From: a bacterium
GTDB taxonomy: Bacteria; Bdellovibrionota; UBA1018
Length of the DNA stretch: 64,000 nucleotides
Direction: 5' to 3'
NCBI GenBank assembly: GCA_019751945.1
Contig: JAIEMT010000010.1
Location: 1 to 64,000, forward strand
Shown here: in pieces, positions 17,038 to 25,651 of the stretch
Numbering within the stretch: position 1 is the first letter of the stretch
Layout of the letters: each line of letters begins with the position of its first letter
Program-made: the position numbers and the translations under genes
The notes under the pieces: model-generated
Database searches by the model: none
What the model was told of the DNA's origin: nothing
Seen by the model: the letters and a program-made list of their open reading frames with translations, nothing else

Positions 17038-18351
17038 ATGGCAAAAAAGCGTGACGGAGTTCCCAACCATTCCCCAAAATTTCGAAGACGGCGGGCGCTG
17101 AATTGGATTGTTCTCGGTTTGACGTACTCCGCCATGTATATGGGGCGTTACAATCTTTCTTTTGCCAACGTCTACCTTTCGAAGGAGTACGGTTGGGACA
17201 AGACTCAGATTGGCGCCATCATTACTGCTGCTCTCACGATTTACGGATTTTCGGCCCTTTTTAACGGACCGCTGGCAGATCGGATCGGCGGACGTAGAGC
17301 GATGTTGGTGGGAGCCACCGGAACCGTTGTTTTTAACTTCTTTTTCGGCTTAGGCGCTTACCTAGGATTTCTGGGAAAAGGTCCGTTGCTTTTGGGTTAT
17401 TTCACTACCGTTTGGGCTCTGAATTCTTATTTCCAATCCTTTAGCGCTCTTTCTTTGATCAAGGTGAACGCCGGTTGGTTTCATATCGGCGAGCGCGGCG
17501 TATTCTCGGCAATTTTTGGGTCCATCATTCAAGGCGGCCGTGCGCTGATTTTCTTTGTCGGTGGGGTGTTAGTGACCATCCTGCCCTGGCAGTGGGTGTT
17601 TTTTATTCCTTCTGCAGTCGTGGCATTCATGGCATTCCTCACTTACCTCTACGTTCGCAACGGACCAGAGGATTGCGGGTTCCCCGAACTGGATGTTCAG
17701 GATGCTTCGAGCGGAGATAAGAATCCCAGCGGGTTGAAATATGTGTTGAAGAAAGTTTTCTTCAATCCCGTAACATTGACCATTGCGTTGGCGGAGTTTT
17801 GCACCGGTTTCGTTCGCCATGGTTTTGAGCAATGGTTCCCGCGCTATATGATTGAAGTGCAGGGAATGGCCCTCAATTCCTCAATTTTCCAAAAGGGGGC
17901 CGCCGCAGTTGTCCTTGCGGGAATCGCAGGTGCGTTTTTTGCGGGTACGATTTCGGATTGGGTTTTCAAGGGGCGCAGGCCACCCGTCGCATTCTTGGGC
18001 TACATCGTTCAGGTCGTTTGTCTCACCATTATTTGGAAGGCCCCCGGTCTGTATTGGGTTATGGGTGCGTTTATTTTCAACTCCTTTGCCATTAGCGTTG
18101 TGCATTCCATGCTTTCGGGAACGGCGTCTATGGATTTTGGCGGCAAAAAAGCGGCGGCAACTGCAACGGGACTTTTTGACGGGATGCAGTACATTGGTGG
18201 CTCCGTTGTCGGTATTGGAATGGGTTGGTTACTCGAACACTATGGTTGGAAAATGTGGGGTTCGAGCATGATCGGGTTTTCGACTATTGGCGCTATCTTA
18301 ATGATTGCGCTTTGGAACCAACGTCCGAAGGCGAAGGGCGCTTCCCACTAG
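17038..18351 (+). CDS. OPA-type MFS transporter (GlpT/UhpT-like)
   Basis: A 437-residue, 12-helix transporter of the organophosphate:phosphate antiporter branch. Diagnostic features are YMGRYNLSFANVYLSKEYGWDKTQIGAI at helix 1 (read in two parts: the MGRYN turn and the KTQIG turn), GPLADRIGGRR in loop 2-3, and AVSVV-like and GxxxG-rich second-half helices with KKAAATATGLFDG. OPA members exchange phosphate for glycerol-3-phosphate, hexose phosphates or phosphoglycerate; which one applies cannot be told. The basic N-terminus (KFRRRRALN) fits an inside start at ATG 17038. Confidence 0.9.
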   Translation: MAKKRDGVPNHSPKFRRRRALNWIVLGLTYSAMYMGRYNLSFANVYLSKEYGWDKTQIGAIITAALTIYGFSALFNGPLADRIGGRRAMLVGATGTVVFNFFFGLGAYLGFLGKGPLLLGYFTTVWALNSYFQSFSALSLIKVNAGWFHIGERGVFSAIFGSIIQGGRALIFFVGGVLVTILPWQWVFFIPSAVVAFMAFLTYLYVRNGPEDCGFPELDVQDASSGDKNPSGLKYVLKKVFFNPVTLTIALAEFCTGFVRHGFEQWFPRYMIEVQGMALNSSIFQKGAAAVVLAGIAGAFFAGTISDWVFKGRRPPVAFLGYIVQVVCLTIIWKAPGLYWVMGAFIFNSFAISVVHSMLSGTASMDFGGKKAAATATGLFDGMQYIGGSVVGIGMGWLLEHYGWKMWGSSMIGFSTIGAILMIALWNQRPKAKGASH

Positions 18352-18424
18352 ACCTTTTGAAAATTTCTTCCTAAGATCTGAAGATTCGTTCAGGAATATA
18401 TTCTCAACGGATTTGCTTAGGATC

Positions 18425-18862
18425 ATGGAAACACAAAAAATCTTACTGGTAGAAGACAATCCCGATGATGAAGCCATTACGCTTCGTGCTTTAAAAAAAG
18501 GGAGAATCATCAATCCGATCGATGTCGTGCGGGACGGCGCGTCGGCATTGGAATATTTCTTTGGAAAAGAGGGTGAGGAGCCTCCCACTGGACCTCTTCC
18601 CGCGCTTGTGCTTCTCGATTTGAAGCTGCCCAAGGTCGACGGGCACCAGGTTCTACAACAAATTCGAAGTTATCAACGCACGCGGTATTTGCCGGTGGTG
18701 GTTCTCACCTCCAGCGACGCTGAAAGCGACTACATTAAGAGCTTCGAAGGCGGTGCGAATAGTTACATCGTGAAGCCTGTTGGAATGATTCAAATAGCGG
18801 AAGCAGTTCAGAGTCTCGGCCTCTACTGGTCACTGCTAAGCGACCCCCGGGGGGGCAAATAG
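18425..18862 (+). CDS. Single-domain response regulator (Rcp1-like)
   Basis: A 145-residue receiver-only protein. The acidic pocket is VEDNPDDE, the phosphoacceptor Asp lies in LVLLDLKLPKVDG, the switch Thr/Ser in VVLTSS and the Lys in YIVKPV. The longer loop after strand 2 (FFGKEGEEPPTGP) is typical of Rcp1/phytochrome-type regulators. The frame is open from 18305, but ATG 18425 starts exactly at the receiver fold. It precedes the hybrid kinase by 4 bases, so the two probably form one signalling unit. Confidence 0.92.
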   Translation: METQKILLVEDNPDDEAITLRALKKGRIINPIDVVRDGASALEYFFGKEGEEPPTGPLPALVLLDLKLPKVDGHQVLQQIRSYQRTRYLPVVVLTSSDAESDYIKSFEGGANSYIVKPVGMIQIAEAVQSLGLYWSLLSDPRGGK

Positions 18863-18866
18863 AAAA

Positions 18867-20411
18867 GTGGAAAAAAAAGTTCGAATTCTCTTGATTGAAG
18901 ACTCTGAAGACGATGCCAAGTTATTGCTTCGGGAGTTGGAGCGGGGAGGTTTTGAGGTTTTTCCAAAGAGAGTGGAGTCGTTAAAAGATTTTTCAGACGC
19001 CCTAGATCAAGAGAGCTGGGACTTAGTGATATCCGATTTTTTCCTGCCTAAACTTACGGGCTTGGACGTTCTAACAGTTTTCAAATCAAAGAAAATAGAT
19101 ATTCCCTTCCTTCTTGTTTCGGGGAGTGTAGGAGAGGAACGCGCCGTTCAAGTCATGCGGGCTGGTGCGCATGATTTTATTCCCAAGGACAATCTCTCTC
19201 GTCTAGTTCCTGCTGTAGAACGAGAACTAGCTGAATCCAAAGTGCGAGAACGTTTGCGCGTCAGCGAAGCACAATTTATTCAGTCTCAAAAAATGGAAGG
19301 AATAGGACGCCTCGCCGGCGGAGTAGCGCACGATTTTAACAATGTGTTGGCTGTGATTCTGATGAATGCCGAGGCTGCTTTAGAAAATCTGGAGCACAAA
19401 GAAGTTGTTTCTCGAGCGGTGGGACAGGTTAAGAAGTCCGCCGATCGTGCAGCGGGACTGACTCGTCAGCTCTTGGCATTCACCCGCAAGCAAGTTCTGG
19501 AATTTAAGGTGGTCGATCTCAACATCGTCGCTCGCGGTATGAAGGAAATGCTTCATAGTTTGATCGGTGCCGATATTGATCTCAAAACGTCTTTTGATCC
19601 AAACCTCTGGCCGGTCAAAGTGGATTACGGACAGATGGAACAAGTGATTATGAATTTAGCGGTCAATTCTCGCGATGCCATGCCCGGAGGGGGAACTCTG
19701 AGTCTGCAAACAGAGAATCGGGTCGTGGATGAAAAACTTTCCTTAGACCTGGGCTTATCTCCAGGTGACTATGCCGTTCTCGTCGTAAAAGACAGTGGCT
19801 TCGGAATTACAAAAGAAATTCAGGCAAAGATTTTTGATCCTTTCTTTACAACGAAGGCCCCCGGAAAGGGAACTGGGCTAGGATTGTCGACGGTTTTAGG
19901 GATTGTCCAACAGAGTGGCGGGCACATCACCGTTTCAAGTGCTCCTCAAGAGGGAACTGCCTTTCACATCTATTTACCAAGAACTGTCGAAGTGGAGGAA
20001 AGTGCTAAAAAAGAGGCTGAAAAGTCGCTAGCAGCGCAGGTTCAGAGTCGGACCATTCTAATATTAGAGGACGAGGAAGAGCTTCGAACCGTCTTAGGTA
20101 TGATGCTTAAAAAAGAGGGGTACCAAGTGTTGATGCCCGAGAACTCCGAAGAAGCAATTGCTTTGTCTCAGGAATATTCCGGTCAGATTCATATTCTGCT
20201 TTCGGATGTGGTGATGCCTAAGATGAGTGGACCAGATGTCGCCAAAGTTTTGATGGAAATGCGGCCCGACCTTCGATTAATATTCATGTCGGGATATCAG
20301 GACGACAAGTTGGATAGTCAGGACGGGATTTTAAAGTTAGCCAAATTTCTTCAGAAGCCTTTTTCAAAAAATCAGCTCTTAGAAAAGCTGCAGGAAATAT
20401 CCGCTGACTAA
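18867..20411 (+). CDS. REC-HisKA-HATPase-REC hybrid histidine kinase
   Basis: A 514-residue soluble kinase with a GTG start. Order: N-terminal receiver (about 1-125; Asp in LVISDFFLPKLTG), phosphoacceptor helix with GGVAHDFNN (about residue 152), ATP-binding domain with N-box NLAVNSRDAMP, G1 DSGFGI and GKGTGLGLS, and a C-terminal receiver (about 395-512; Asp in LLSDVVMPKMSG). No membrane segment or PAS domain is present, so input probably comes through the N-terminal receiver, perhaps from the preceding regulator or another kinase. The VAHDFNN box is the type found in many hybrid kinases of this layout. Confidence 0.93.
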   Translation: MEKKVRILLIEDSEDDAKLLLRELERGGFEVFPKRVESLKDFSDALDQESWDLVISDFFLPKLTGLDVLTVFKSKKIDIPFLLVSGSVGEERAVQVMRAGAHDFIPKDNLSRLVPAVERELAESKVRERLRVSEAQFIQSQKMEGIGRLAGGVAHDFNNVLAVILMNAEAALENLEHKEVVSRAVGQVKKSADRAAGLTRQLLAFTRKQVLEFKVVDLNIVARGMKEMLHSLIGADIDLKTSFDPNLWPVKVDYGQMEQVIMNLAVNSRDAMPGGGTLSLQTENRVVDEKLSLDLGLSPGDYAVLVVKDSGFGITKEIQAKIFDPFFTTKAPGKGTGLGLSTVLGIVQQSGGHITVSSAPQEGTAFHIYLPRTVEVEESAKKEAEKSLAAQVQSRTILILEDEEELRTVLGMMLKKEGYQVLMPENSEEAIALSQEYSGQIHILLSDVVMPKMSGPDVAKVLMEMRPDLRLIFMSGYQDDKLDSQDGILKLAKFLQKPFSKNQLLEKLQEISAD

Positions 20412-20476
20412 ATTTTTTCATTTTACTCAATGCATCATGTTTTGCGAAGAAAAACTTCGTGTATACTCAAAAAAAT

Positions 20477-21145
20477 ATGGTGATCGTGGTCATTGGTGCT
20501 GCCGGGACTGGAAGACATACTCAAGGTTATATGTTGATGAGGAAGTGGGGTCTCACTCATATCGCCCTTCGAGATTTAATTTACGCTGCCGTGGAAGAAG
20601 ATTCTGATTTGGGACGAGAGATGGCCCCCGATTTGGAAAGAGGCGCGAAAATTCCGGATAAATTGGTTTTTGAATTGTTGAATCGCCATTTGAGTAAGGT
20701 GAATTTTGATAAGGGAGTCGTCATCAATGGATTTCCGGTGACGATGAGTCAGCTCACCGCGCTTCAAAGCTCCTTAGGGAATCTGGGAATTAAAATTGAT
20801 CATGCTGTTTTACTCGAAGTTCCTTTGGACGAATCCATTCGTCGTTTGAGCGGCCGTCGGAACTGTCCTTCCTGCCACGTGGGTTACCACACGGCCTACA
20901 AGCCTCCTTCAGTCGATGGTTACTGTGATGATTGCCATAAGATGCTGATTCAGGACGAAGAAGATCGCCCTGAAATCGCTCAGAAGCGAATCGAGTGGTT
21001 CCAAGAAACCTCTGCTCCCGTTGTCGAATCCTTTGAAAAGTCGAAGATCCTGCGCCGAGTGAACGGGGCTCTCTCTGTTGAAGCTGTTTTTAGAACCATT
21101 TCTGAAAAGACTGGTATTGAGAAGTGGTTTGCGGCTAATAACTAG
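20477..21145 (+). CDS. Adenylate-kinase paralogue with substituted catalytic residues
   Basis: A 222-residue protein with the full adenylate kinase fold, including a zinc-type lid (C130, C133, C150, C153). Numbering from ATG 20477 aligns with E. coli Adk without gaps up to residue 89. The P-loop is GAAGTGRHTQ with R13 for the catalytic K13; R36 is Tyr, R88 in GFPRT is Val (GFPVT), and R156 is Gln, while the GRR arginines before the lid and R171 (the R167 equivalent) remain. Phosphotransfer is therefore doubtful; nucleotide sensing or a scaffold role is possible. A GTG at 20459 with GAAG upstream is an alternative start but would add six residues beyond the family N-terminus. The methyltransferase gene follows 3 bases later. 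Confidence 0.88.
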   Translation: MVIVVIGAAGTGRHTQGYMLMRKWGLTHIALRDLIYAAVEEDSDLGREMAPDLERGAKIPDKLVFELLNRHLSKVNFDKGVVINGFPVTMSQLTALQSSLGNLGIKIDHAVLLEVPLDESIRRLSGRRNCPSCHVGYHTAYKPPSVDGYCDDCHKMLIQDEEDRPEIAQKRIEWFQETSAPVVESFEKSKILRRVNGALSVEAVFRTISEKTGIEKWFAANN

Positions 21146-21148
21146 GGC

Positions 21149-22195
21149 GTGTCGCTTCAATCGCCCTTTCTTTTTACCGTCTGCCAGGTCGGTGCTGAAC
21201 CCGCTCTAAAAAAGGAAGTCGCTCGGGATTTTCCACAGTTGAAATTTGCTTATTCTCGTCCTGGCTTTGTAACCTTCAAGAGTGCGGAGCTATTAAGCGT
21301 CGATTCTGACTTCCAGCTCGTCTTTGCTCGACTGTCTGGATTGAGCATGCCGAAGATTGCCAGTATCCCCGATTTCGTGAAGACTCTTCAGTCCTTGAAT
21401 CTCTCTGGCCCGATTTGCGTTCATGTTTTTGAAAGAGACCAACATATCCCGGGTGAAGAACCCAAGGGATTTGCATCCGGGGAATGGAGTGGTCCAGCCA
21501 TTGAAGAGCTTCGCGTTCAAGCAAGCTCCCTTTCTTTGGAGATCAACCGTCCGGCTCAAGCAGGAGAGTTGGTGGTGAGTCTGATTCTTCTGGGGCCTCA
21601 GGAATATTGGATGGGCGTCCACCGCGCACGGGCGGGATTGAGTTTTTATCCGGGCGCAAATCCGGGTGTTACCCAACCGAAAGAAGCGCCCTCACGAGCG
21701 TTTGTAAAATTAGAAGAAGGCCTGCTCTGGTCGAAGGCGCCGCTTCAGGCGAAAGATTTGGCCGTCGAATTTGGAAGTGCTCCCGGTGGGGCCAGTTACT
21801 CCTTGTTGAAACGGGGCCTTCGAGTAATCGGTGTAGATCCTGGAAAAATGGACCCTCGCATTCTAGAAGAAAAAAATTACCGTCATATTTCTAAAACGGT
21901 TGCGACCGTTTTTCCTCCGGAGCTCTCTCAATCGGTTCAGTGGCTCTTGGTGGACATGAATGTGAAGCCGTCGGTTTCCCTCTTTGCGGTGGATCGATTC
22001 GCGGTCGCCTTCAAGAGTTCCTTGCAAGGGGTTTTGCTGACGATCAAGCTCAACGAGTGGAAAATGGCCGATGAAATTCCGAGTATGATTGAACATGTTC
22101 GTTCTATGGGAATGAGTCGTGTGAAGGCAACTCAGCTTCCGAGCAATGGCCAGGAAATTTTCATCGCAGGATTTACGCGCCAGGCACTTCTCTAA
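21149..22195 (+). CDS. RlmM-like THUMP/SAM-dependent RNA methyltransferase
   Basis: A 348-residue protein with an N-terminal THUMP-like region (FTVCQVGAEPALKKEV) and a C-terminal Rossmann-fold methyltransferase. The SAM motif is EFGSAPGGASYSLLKRGLR followed by VIGVDPGKMDP, close to the RlmM pattern (2'-O-methylation of 23S rRNA C2498 in E. coli). The catalytic K-D-K-E residues cannot all be placed; D in LLVDMN and K in LTIKLNEW are candidates. It has a GTG start directly after the adenylate-kinase paralogue, suggesting an operon. The stop overlaps the convergent KBL-like gene by 4 bases. Confidence 0.85.
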   Translation: MSLQSPFLFTVCQVGAEPALKKEVARDFPQLKFAYSRPGFVTFKSAELLSVDSDFQLVFARLSGLSMPKIASIPDFVKTLQSLNLSGPICVHVFERDQHIPGEEPKGFASGEWSGPAIEELRVQASSLSLEINRPAQAGELVVSLILLGPQEYWMGVHRARAGLSFYPGANPGVTQPKEAPSRAFVKLEEGLLWSKAPLQAKDLAVEFGSAPGGASYSLLKRGLRVIGVDPGKMDPRILEEKNYRHISKTVATVFPPELSQSVQWLLVDMNVKPSVSLFAVDRFAVAFKSSLQGVLLTIKLNEWKMADEIPSMIEHVRSMGMSRVKATQLPSNGQEIFIAGFTRQALL

Positions 22196-23376
22196 ATCAG
22201 TTTCAAACCTTGGCCGACTTCTTTGAAAGCAGTAATGCCTTCTGTGAGATCCTTCTTCAAATGAGCGGCAGAGATCTGAACACGCACTCGAGCCGACCCT
22301 CGCGGCATCACCGGGTAGCAGAAGCCAAGGACCAGAATTCCTTTTTGATAGAGTCGATTGGTCATTTTTTGCGCTAAAAGGGCGTCTCCCACCACAATTG
22401 AAACAATGGGATGCGTCGATGGGACAACGTCAAATCCAGCGTCGGCCAATCCTTTTCGAAACCGTTCCGTATTGTCTCGCAGATTCTCGAGGTCTTCGGA
22501 ACCTTTGTCCAGAAGCTCAATGGCCTTTAACGCAGCAGCACTGATGGCTGGGGTGGGGGAGTTGGAAAAGAGGTACGACCGGGCTTTTTGTCTGAGCCAA
22601 GAAATGATCTCTCGTCGACCTGAAACAAATCCTCCACTCGCCCCGCCAAGCGCGTGACCCAAACTGCCGGTGATGAGATCGACTTTACCGAGGAGGTCCA
22701 GCTCTTCAGAAATTCCGCGTCCGGAGTTTCCCAAGACTCCCACTCCGTGAGAGTCATCGACAATGACGATGGCGTCGTATCTTTTCGCAATCGCCACGAT
22801 GTCGGCGAGCGGTGTGATCCTTCCGTCTTGAGAAGAAACAGCTTCGGTCGCGATCGCGCGAAACCGCGCATTCGGAGAGCGTTTGAGTTTGTCTTCTAAG
22901 TCATTCAGGTCTTGAGTTTTAAAGATGAAATGCTTCGCGGCGCTCAGGCGAATGCCATCCACCATACTGGGGTGCAAAGAAAAGTCACAGAAAATATAGT
23001 CCTGCTCATTAAAGAGGCTCTCAAAAATTCCGAGATTTGCCTGATACCCGGAAGAAAAGAGCAACGTTTCTTGGGTTCTTAGAAACTGCGACAGCCCTTC
23101 CTCAAGTTTTCTGTGGGTCGCGTGGGTACCGCTGAAAAGTCTGCCAGAAGCCCAGCCCGTTCCCAATTCATCGAGGGCCAGCTTAGCAGCTTCTTTTAGG
23201 GAAGGATGATTTGCCCATCCTAAGTAGTTGTCGCTCGCAAAGTTGAGCAGGTTCTTGCTGCCGATCTTGATATTCGGACCTTGAGGAGAATTGAGCGACA
23301 AACCTTCCTGGAGAAGGCCGGCGGCTTCGAGATTGTTGATTTCTTTTACAAGAAAATCGCGGAGTAGTTTTGACAT
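22192..23376 (-). CDS. KBL/BioF-like alpha-oxoamine synthase with PLP lysine replaced by His
   Basis: A 394-residue fold-type I protein of the alpha-oxoamine synthase family (2-amino-3-ketobutyrate CoA ligase, BioF, serine palmitoyltransferase). Conserved landmarks are FASDNYLGWANHP, H135, VDDSHGVGVLG (D207, H210) and the C-terminal SARVRVQIS arginines. The lysine that binds PLP lies in TGTLGKALGGASGG in KBL; here it reads TGSLGHALGGASGG, so residue 241 is His (codon CAC). Without the Schiff-base lysine, ordinary catalysis is unlikely; the LCB1 subunit of eukaryotic serine palmitoyltransferase is a known precedent for a lysine-less partner. ATG 23376 overlaps the upstream TAA (TAATG), and the longer frame to 23400 is rejected. 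Confidence 0.9.
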   Translation of the reverse strand: MSKLLRDFLVKEINNLEAAGLLQEGLSLNSPQGPNIKIGSKNLLNFASDNYLGWANHPSLKEAAKLALDELGTGWASGRLFSGTHATHRKLEEGLSQFLRTQETLLFSSGYQANLGIFESLFNEQDYIFCDFSLHPSMVDGIRLSAAKHFIFKTQDLNDLEDKLKRSPNARFRAIATEAVSSQDGRITPLADIVAIAKRYDAIVIVDDSHGVGVLGNSGRGISEELDLLGKVDLITGSLGHALGGASGGFVSGRREIISWLRQKARSYLFSNSPTPAISAAALKAIELLDKGSEDLENLRDNTERFRKGLADAGFDVVPSTHPIVSIVVGDALLAQKMTNRLYQKGILVLGFCYPVMPRGSARVRVQISAAHLKKDLTEGITAFKEVGQGLKLI

Positions 23377-23948
23377 TAGCGATTCACTCCTATGTACCAA
23401 ATGATGGCGGACACACAGGCCTGCCAGGGAATGTTTTTGACATCAGAATTCTTAATGCAGTAATCGTCGAGCTCCCGCGCCAAGCAGGCGTGTTCTTCCG
23501 GCCTACAAGTTCGTTTTTGCAGCAGGAGAAGCTCGGTGGCGAGGAGAGCATATTTTCGAGACACCAGCCGAGAATAAATAGCGGCGTAGTTGCCGGTGCC
23601 TTCTTGCTTCATGATTTGAACCCGCTCTTCTCGGGTTACAAACTGCTTTTCATTGAGCTTGTTCACGACAATGACATCGGAAAGGAGGGGGCAGTTTCCT
23701 CCTTGCGACTTGCAGTTGCGTTGCACTTGTTCCTGGAGGCAGCTCAACGTCAGGGCGTCGAAAGCCGAACGGCAGCTACTTTGTTCCACCATGGTTACAA
23801 ACTGGTAGAGATTGTCCAGAGTCTGTTTCGGCGCGGAGAGAGTTGCTGCCAGAGCGTGCTTGACGTAGTCCTGTCGTTTTTCTTTAGGAAATGGAGCTGC
23901 GGCGAATGCTGGGCTACAAAAGAGAAGAAGAAGAAAAAGGTTCTTCAT
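23376..23948 (-). CDS. Secreted Cys-rich hypothetical protein
   Basis: A 190-residue protein with a clear signal peptide (MKNLFLLLLFCSPAFA), so it is periplasmic or surface-exposed. Mature sequence has eight cysteines in C-x-n pairs (SCRSAF, LSCLQ, NCKSQGGNCP, TCRPEEHACL, DYC, QAC), which suggests disulfides. It is mostly helical. I do not recognise the family. Its ATG overlaps the stop of the upstream 568-residue membrane protein by 4 bases, and its own stop overlaps the KBL-like start, so it is firmly inside the stator operon. Confidence 0.82.
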   Translation of the reverse strand: MKNLFLLLLFCSPAFAAAPFPKEKRQDYVKHALAATLSAPKQTLDNLYQFVTMVEQSSCRSAFDALTLSCLQEQVQRNCKSQGGNCPLLSDVIVVNKLNEKQFVTREERVQIMKQEGTGNYAAIYSRLVSRKYALLATELLLLQKRTCRPEEHACLARELDDYCIKNSDVKNIPWQACVSAIIWYIGVNR

Positions 23949-25651
23949 AGGTGAGTCCTCTGCATTCGATAGCTTTGTCGGAAGAGCTGAACAAAGTGGT
24001 AGAGGTGGTAGTAATAAGGATAAACCTCGAGGAGATCTTCCCGATCCTGCAGCCAGTCGTTACCTAGAAAGATATCGGTGCTTTTTAGATTTTCCAGATG
24101 GGTGAAGACATAGTTCTCTCCGTCAAAGGCTTCTGGTCCCGTTTGCCACTGGTTGGCGGTGTTTGCGCTCTGATGACTAAGGTAACCTGTATAATGAAAT
24201 CCGTCCGCGAGAGTCGCTCCTAGATTTTTCAGGACGTCCACACGGATTTTTTTAGAGGCTTCCCCCTGAAGTGGAAAGCGAGTTTCGGTGACCGTAAAAT
24301 TCTGCCCGAAGACTTTCACGGGATGAGTTTTATTCTCAGTTTGCGTGTCCTTCTCTTGGCGGACAAAACATTGAAAGCTAATGATGGTTTGGGGGGCTGG
24401 AAGGACTCGCGGTTTTAGTTCCCCAGATTCGCTGCGCTCTGGTTTCATCGGTGTGCCGATGGGTTGTGCAGAACCCGCAATTCGAGCTAAGTCGGATTCC
24501 AACTTTTTATATTCGTCTCGTTTTTTCAGCCGAGTCAGAACGGTTTGTACCTCTTCAGCAATGCCCTGAGATCTCAAGAAAGCTTCGGGGTTTTTGGCGA
24601 GCCGATCACAGCTATCGACTGGAGCGCGCCAATGAATTTTGTACTCGTTACAGTTTCCAACGCCTTCGTCGTACTTCGAATGAAAGAGCATCTGACCGTA
24701 GGCATGTTCGAGTGCGCGGCTGGTGCCCGTGTATTCCTTAGCGTCCGTTTTTAAGGTGTGGGGCATGTTCTTAAAACGAAGCATGCAGTCATTGGGTTGA
24801 AACCATTTTCTCCAAACTTCTGCCAAGGCCCCATGGGGCGAGGGAAGGTTCGTAAAGATGTGATGAGAAGCTTTGGGGGTGCTCATGACGACGTTACGTT
24901 CTTTTCCGATCAGTGCATCAAAGTGTTGGAGTTGTTTTGCCAAGCGCTTTCTGGCCTTCTCAGTGACGTCGGGACCGGAAAACTTCTTTACCACGTGGTC
25001 AAAGTGGCTGAAGAAAAGGCGCACAGTATAATGAAGGTAGGGTTCGTCCACTTGGCGAAGAGTACAGAGCTCGAGTTTCTCTTCCTCTTCATCTGGCGTG
25101 CAGGATCCCAGCGACTTCACATACCCTAAGCTATAGGCACGGTACATCAGCTCGCAGCCGGGTTTCATCTTTGGTACCGGCTTTTCCTTTTCTGGAACTT
25201 CCGGTGGACAGAATTGAGTTCCGGCGCCAATGAGCTTGCGGGGGGTGTCGAGCATGAGATCGACCGTATGCTTGTTGAAACAAAGGAGTGCAATGCAGAG
25301 GCAGATTCCCAATGAAAGGGTGCGTAAGATTCCATGGGAAAATTCCTCTGGAGCCTTGCGTTCCGCCCACCCCGCCAAAAGAGCGTAGCCTTTGAACTCC
25401 AGAACGACCTGTTCCCCTTCCCAGCGGGGGCCATTTGAGATTCGAATATAGGAGCGACTCGTGCTGTTGAGACGCCAGAATCGATAGAACCAAGTACCCA
25501 CCAGGACGGCGAACGTTCCGATTGAGAACGCAGCCGCGGGCGAAAGATTGGCAATCGATTCCGCTGCAAAGTGCCCTTCGGAGAGAGTGACCCCGAAGCT
25601 CAGCAGAAATAGCGAGGCAGTCGTGATGCTTTTCGTTCCAATCGGTTTCAT
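23945..25651 (-). CDS. Membrane-anchored hypothetical protein of the stator operon
   Basis: A 568-residue protein with two hydrophobic segments near the N-terminus (about 12-58), a short soluble loop, a third helix near 110-128 (LSLGICLCIALLCF) and then a large domain of about 430 residues, presumably periplasmic. That domain contains several Cys (GCELMY, GSCTPDEEEE, ELCTLR, NDCML, GNCNEY, DSCDRL) and ends in an aromatic stretch (VYPYYYHLYHFVQLF). No known domain is recognised. Overlaps of 4 bases with both neighbours imply coupled translation and matched stoichiometry with the MotB-like protein. Confidence 0.82.
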   Translation of the reverse strand: MKPIGTKSITTASLFLLSFGVTLSEGHFAAESIANLSPAAAFSIGTFAVLVGTWFYRFWRLNSTSRSYIRISNGPRWEGEQVVLEFKGYALLAGWAERKAPEEFSHGILRTLSLGICLCIALLCFNKHTVDLMLDTPRKLIGAGTQFCPPEVPEKEKPVPKMKPGCELMYRAYSLGYVKSLGSCTPDEEEEKLELCTLRQVDEPYLHYTVRLFFSHFDHVVKKFSGPDVTEKARKRLAKQLQHFDALIGKERNVVMSTPKASHHIFTNLPSPHGALAEVWRKWFQPNDCMLRFKNMPHTLKTDAKEYTGTSRALEHAYGQMLFHSKYDEGVGNCNEYKIHWRAPVDSCDRLAKNPEAFLRSQGIAEEVQTVLTRLKKRDEYKKLESDLARIAGSAQPIGTPMKPERSESGELKPRVLPAPQTIISFQCFVRQEKDTQTENKTHPVKVFGQNFTVTETRFPLQGEASKKIRVDVLKNLGATLADGFHYTGYLSHQSANTANQWQTGPEAFDGENYVFTHLENLKSTDIFLGNDWLQDREDLLEVYPYYYHLYHFVQLFRQSYRMQRTHL

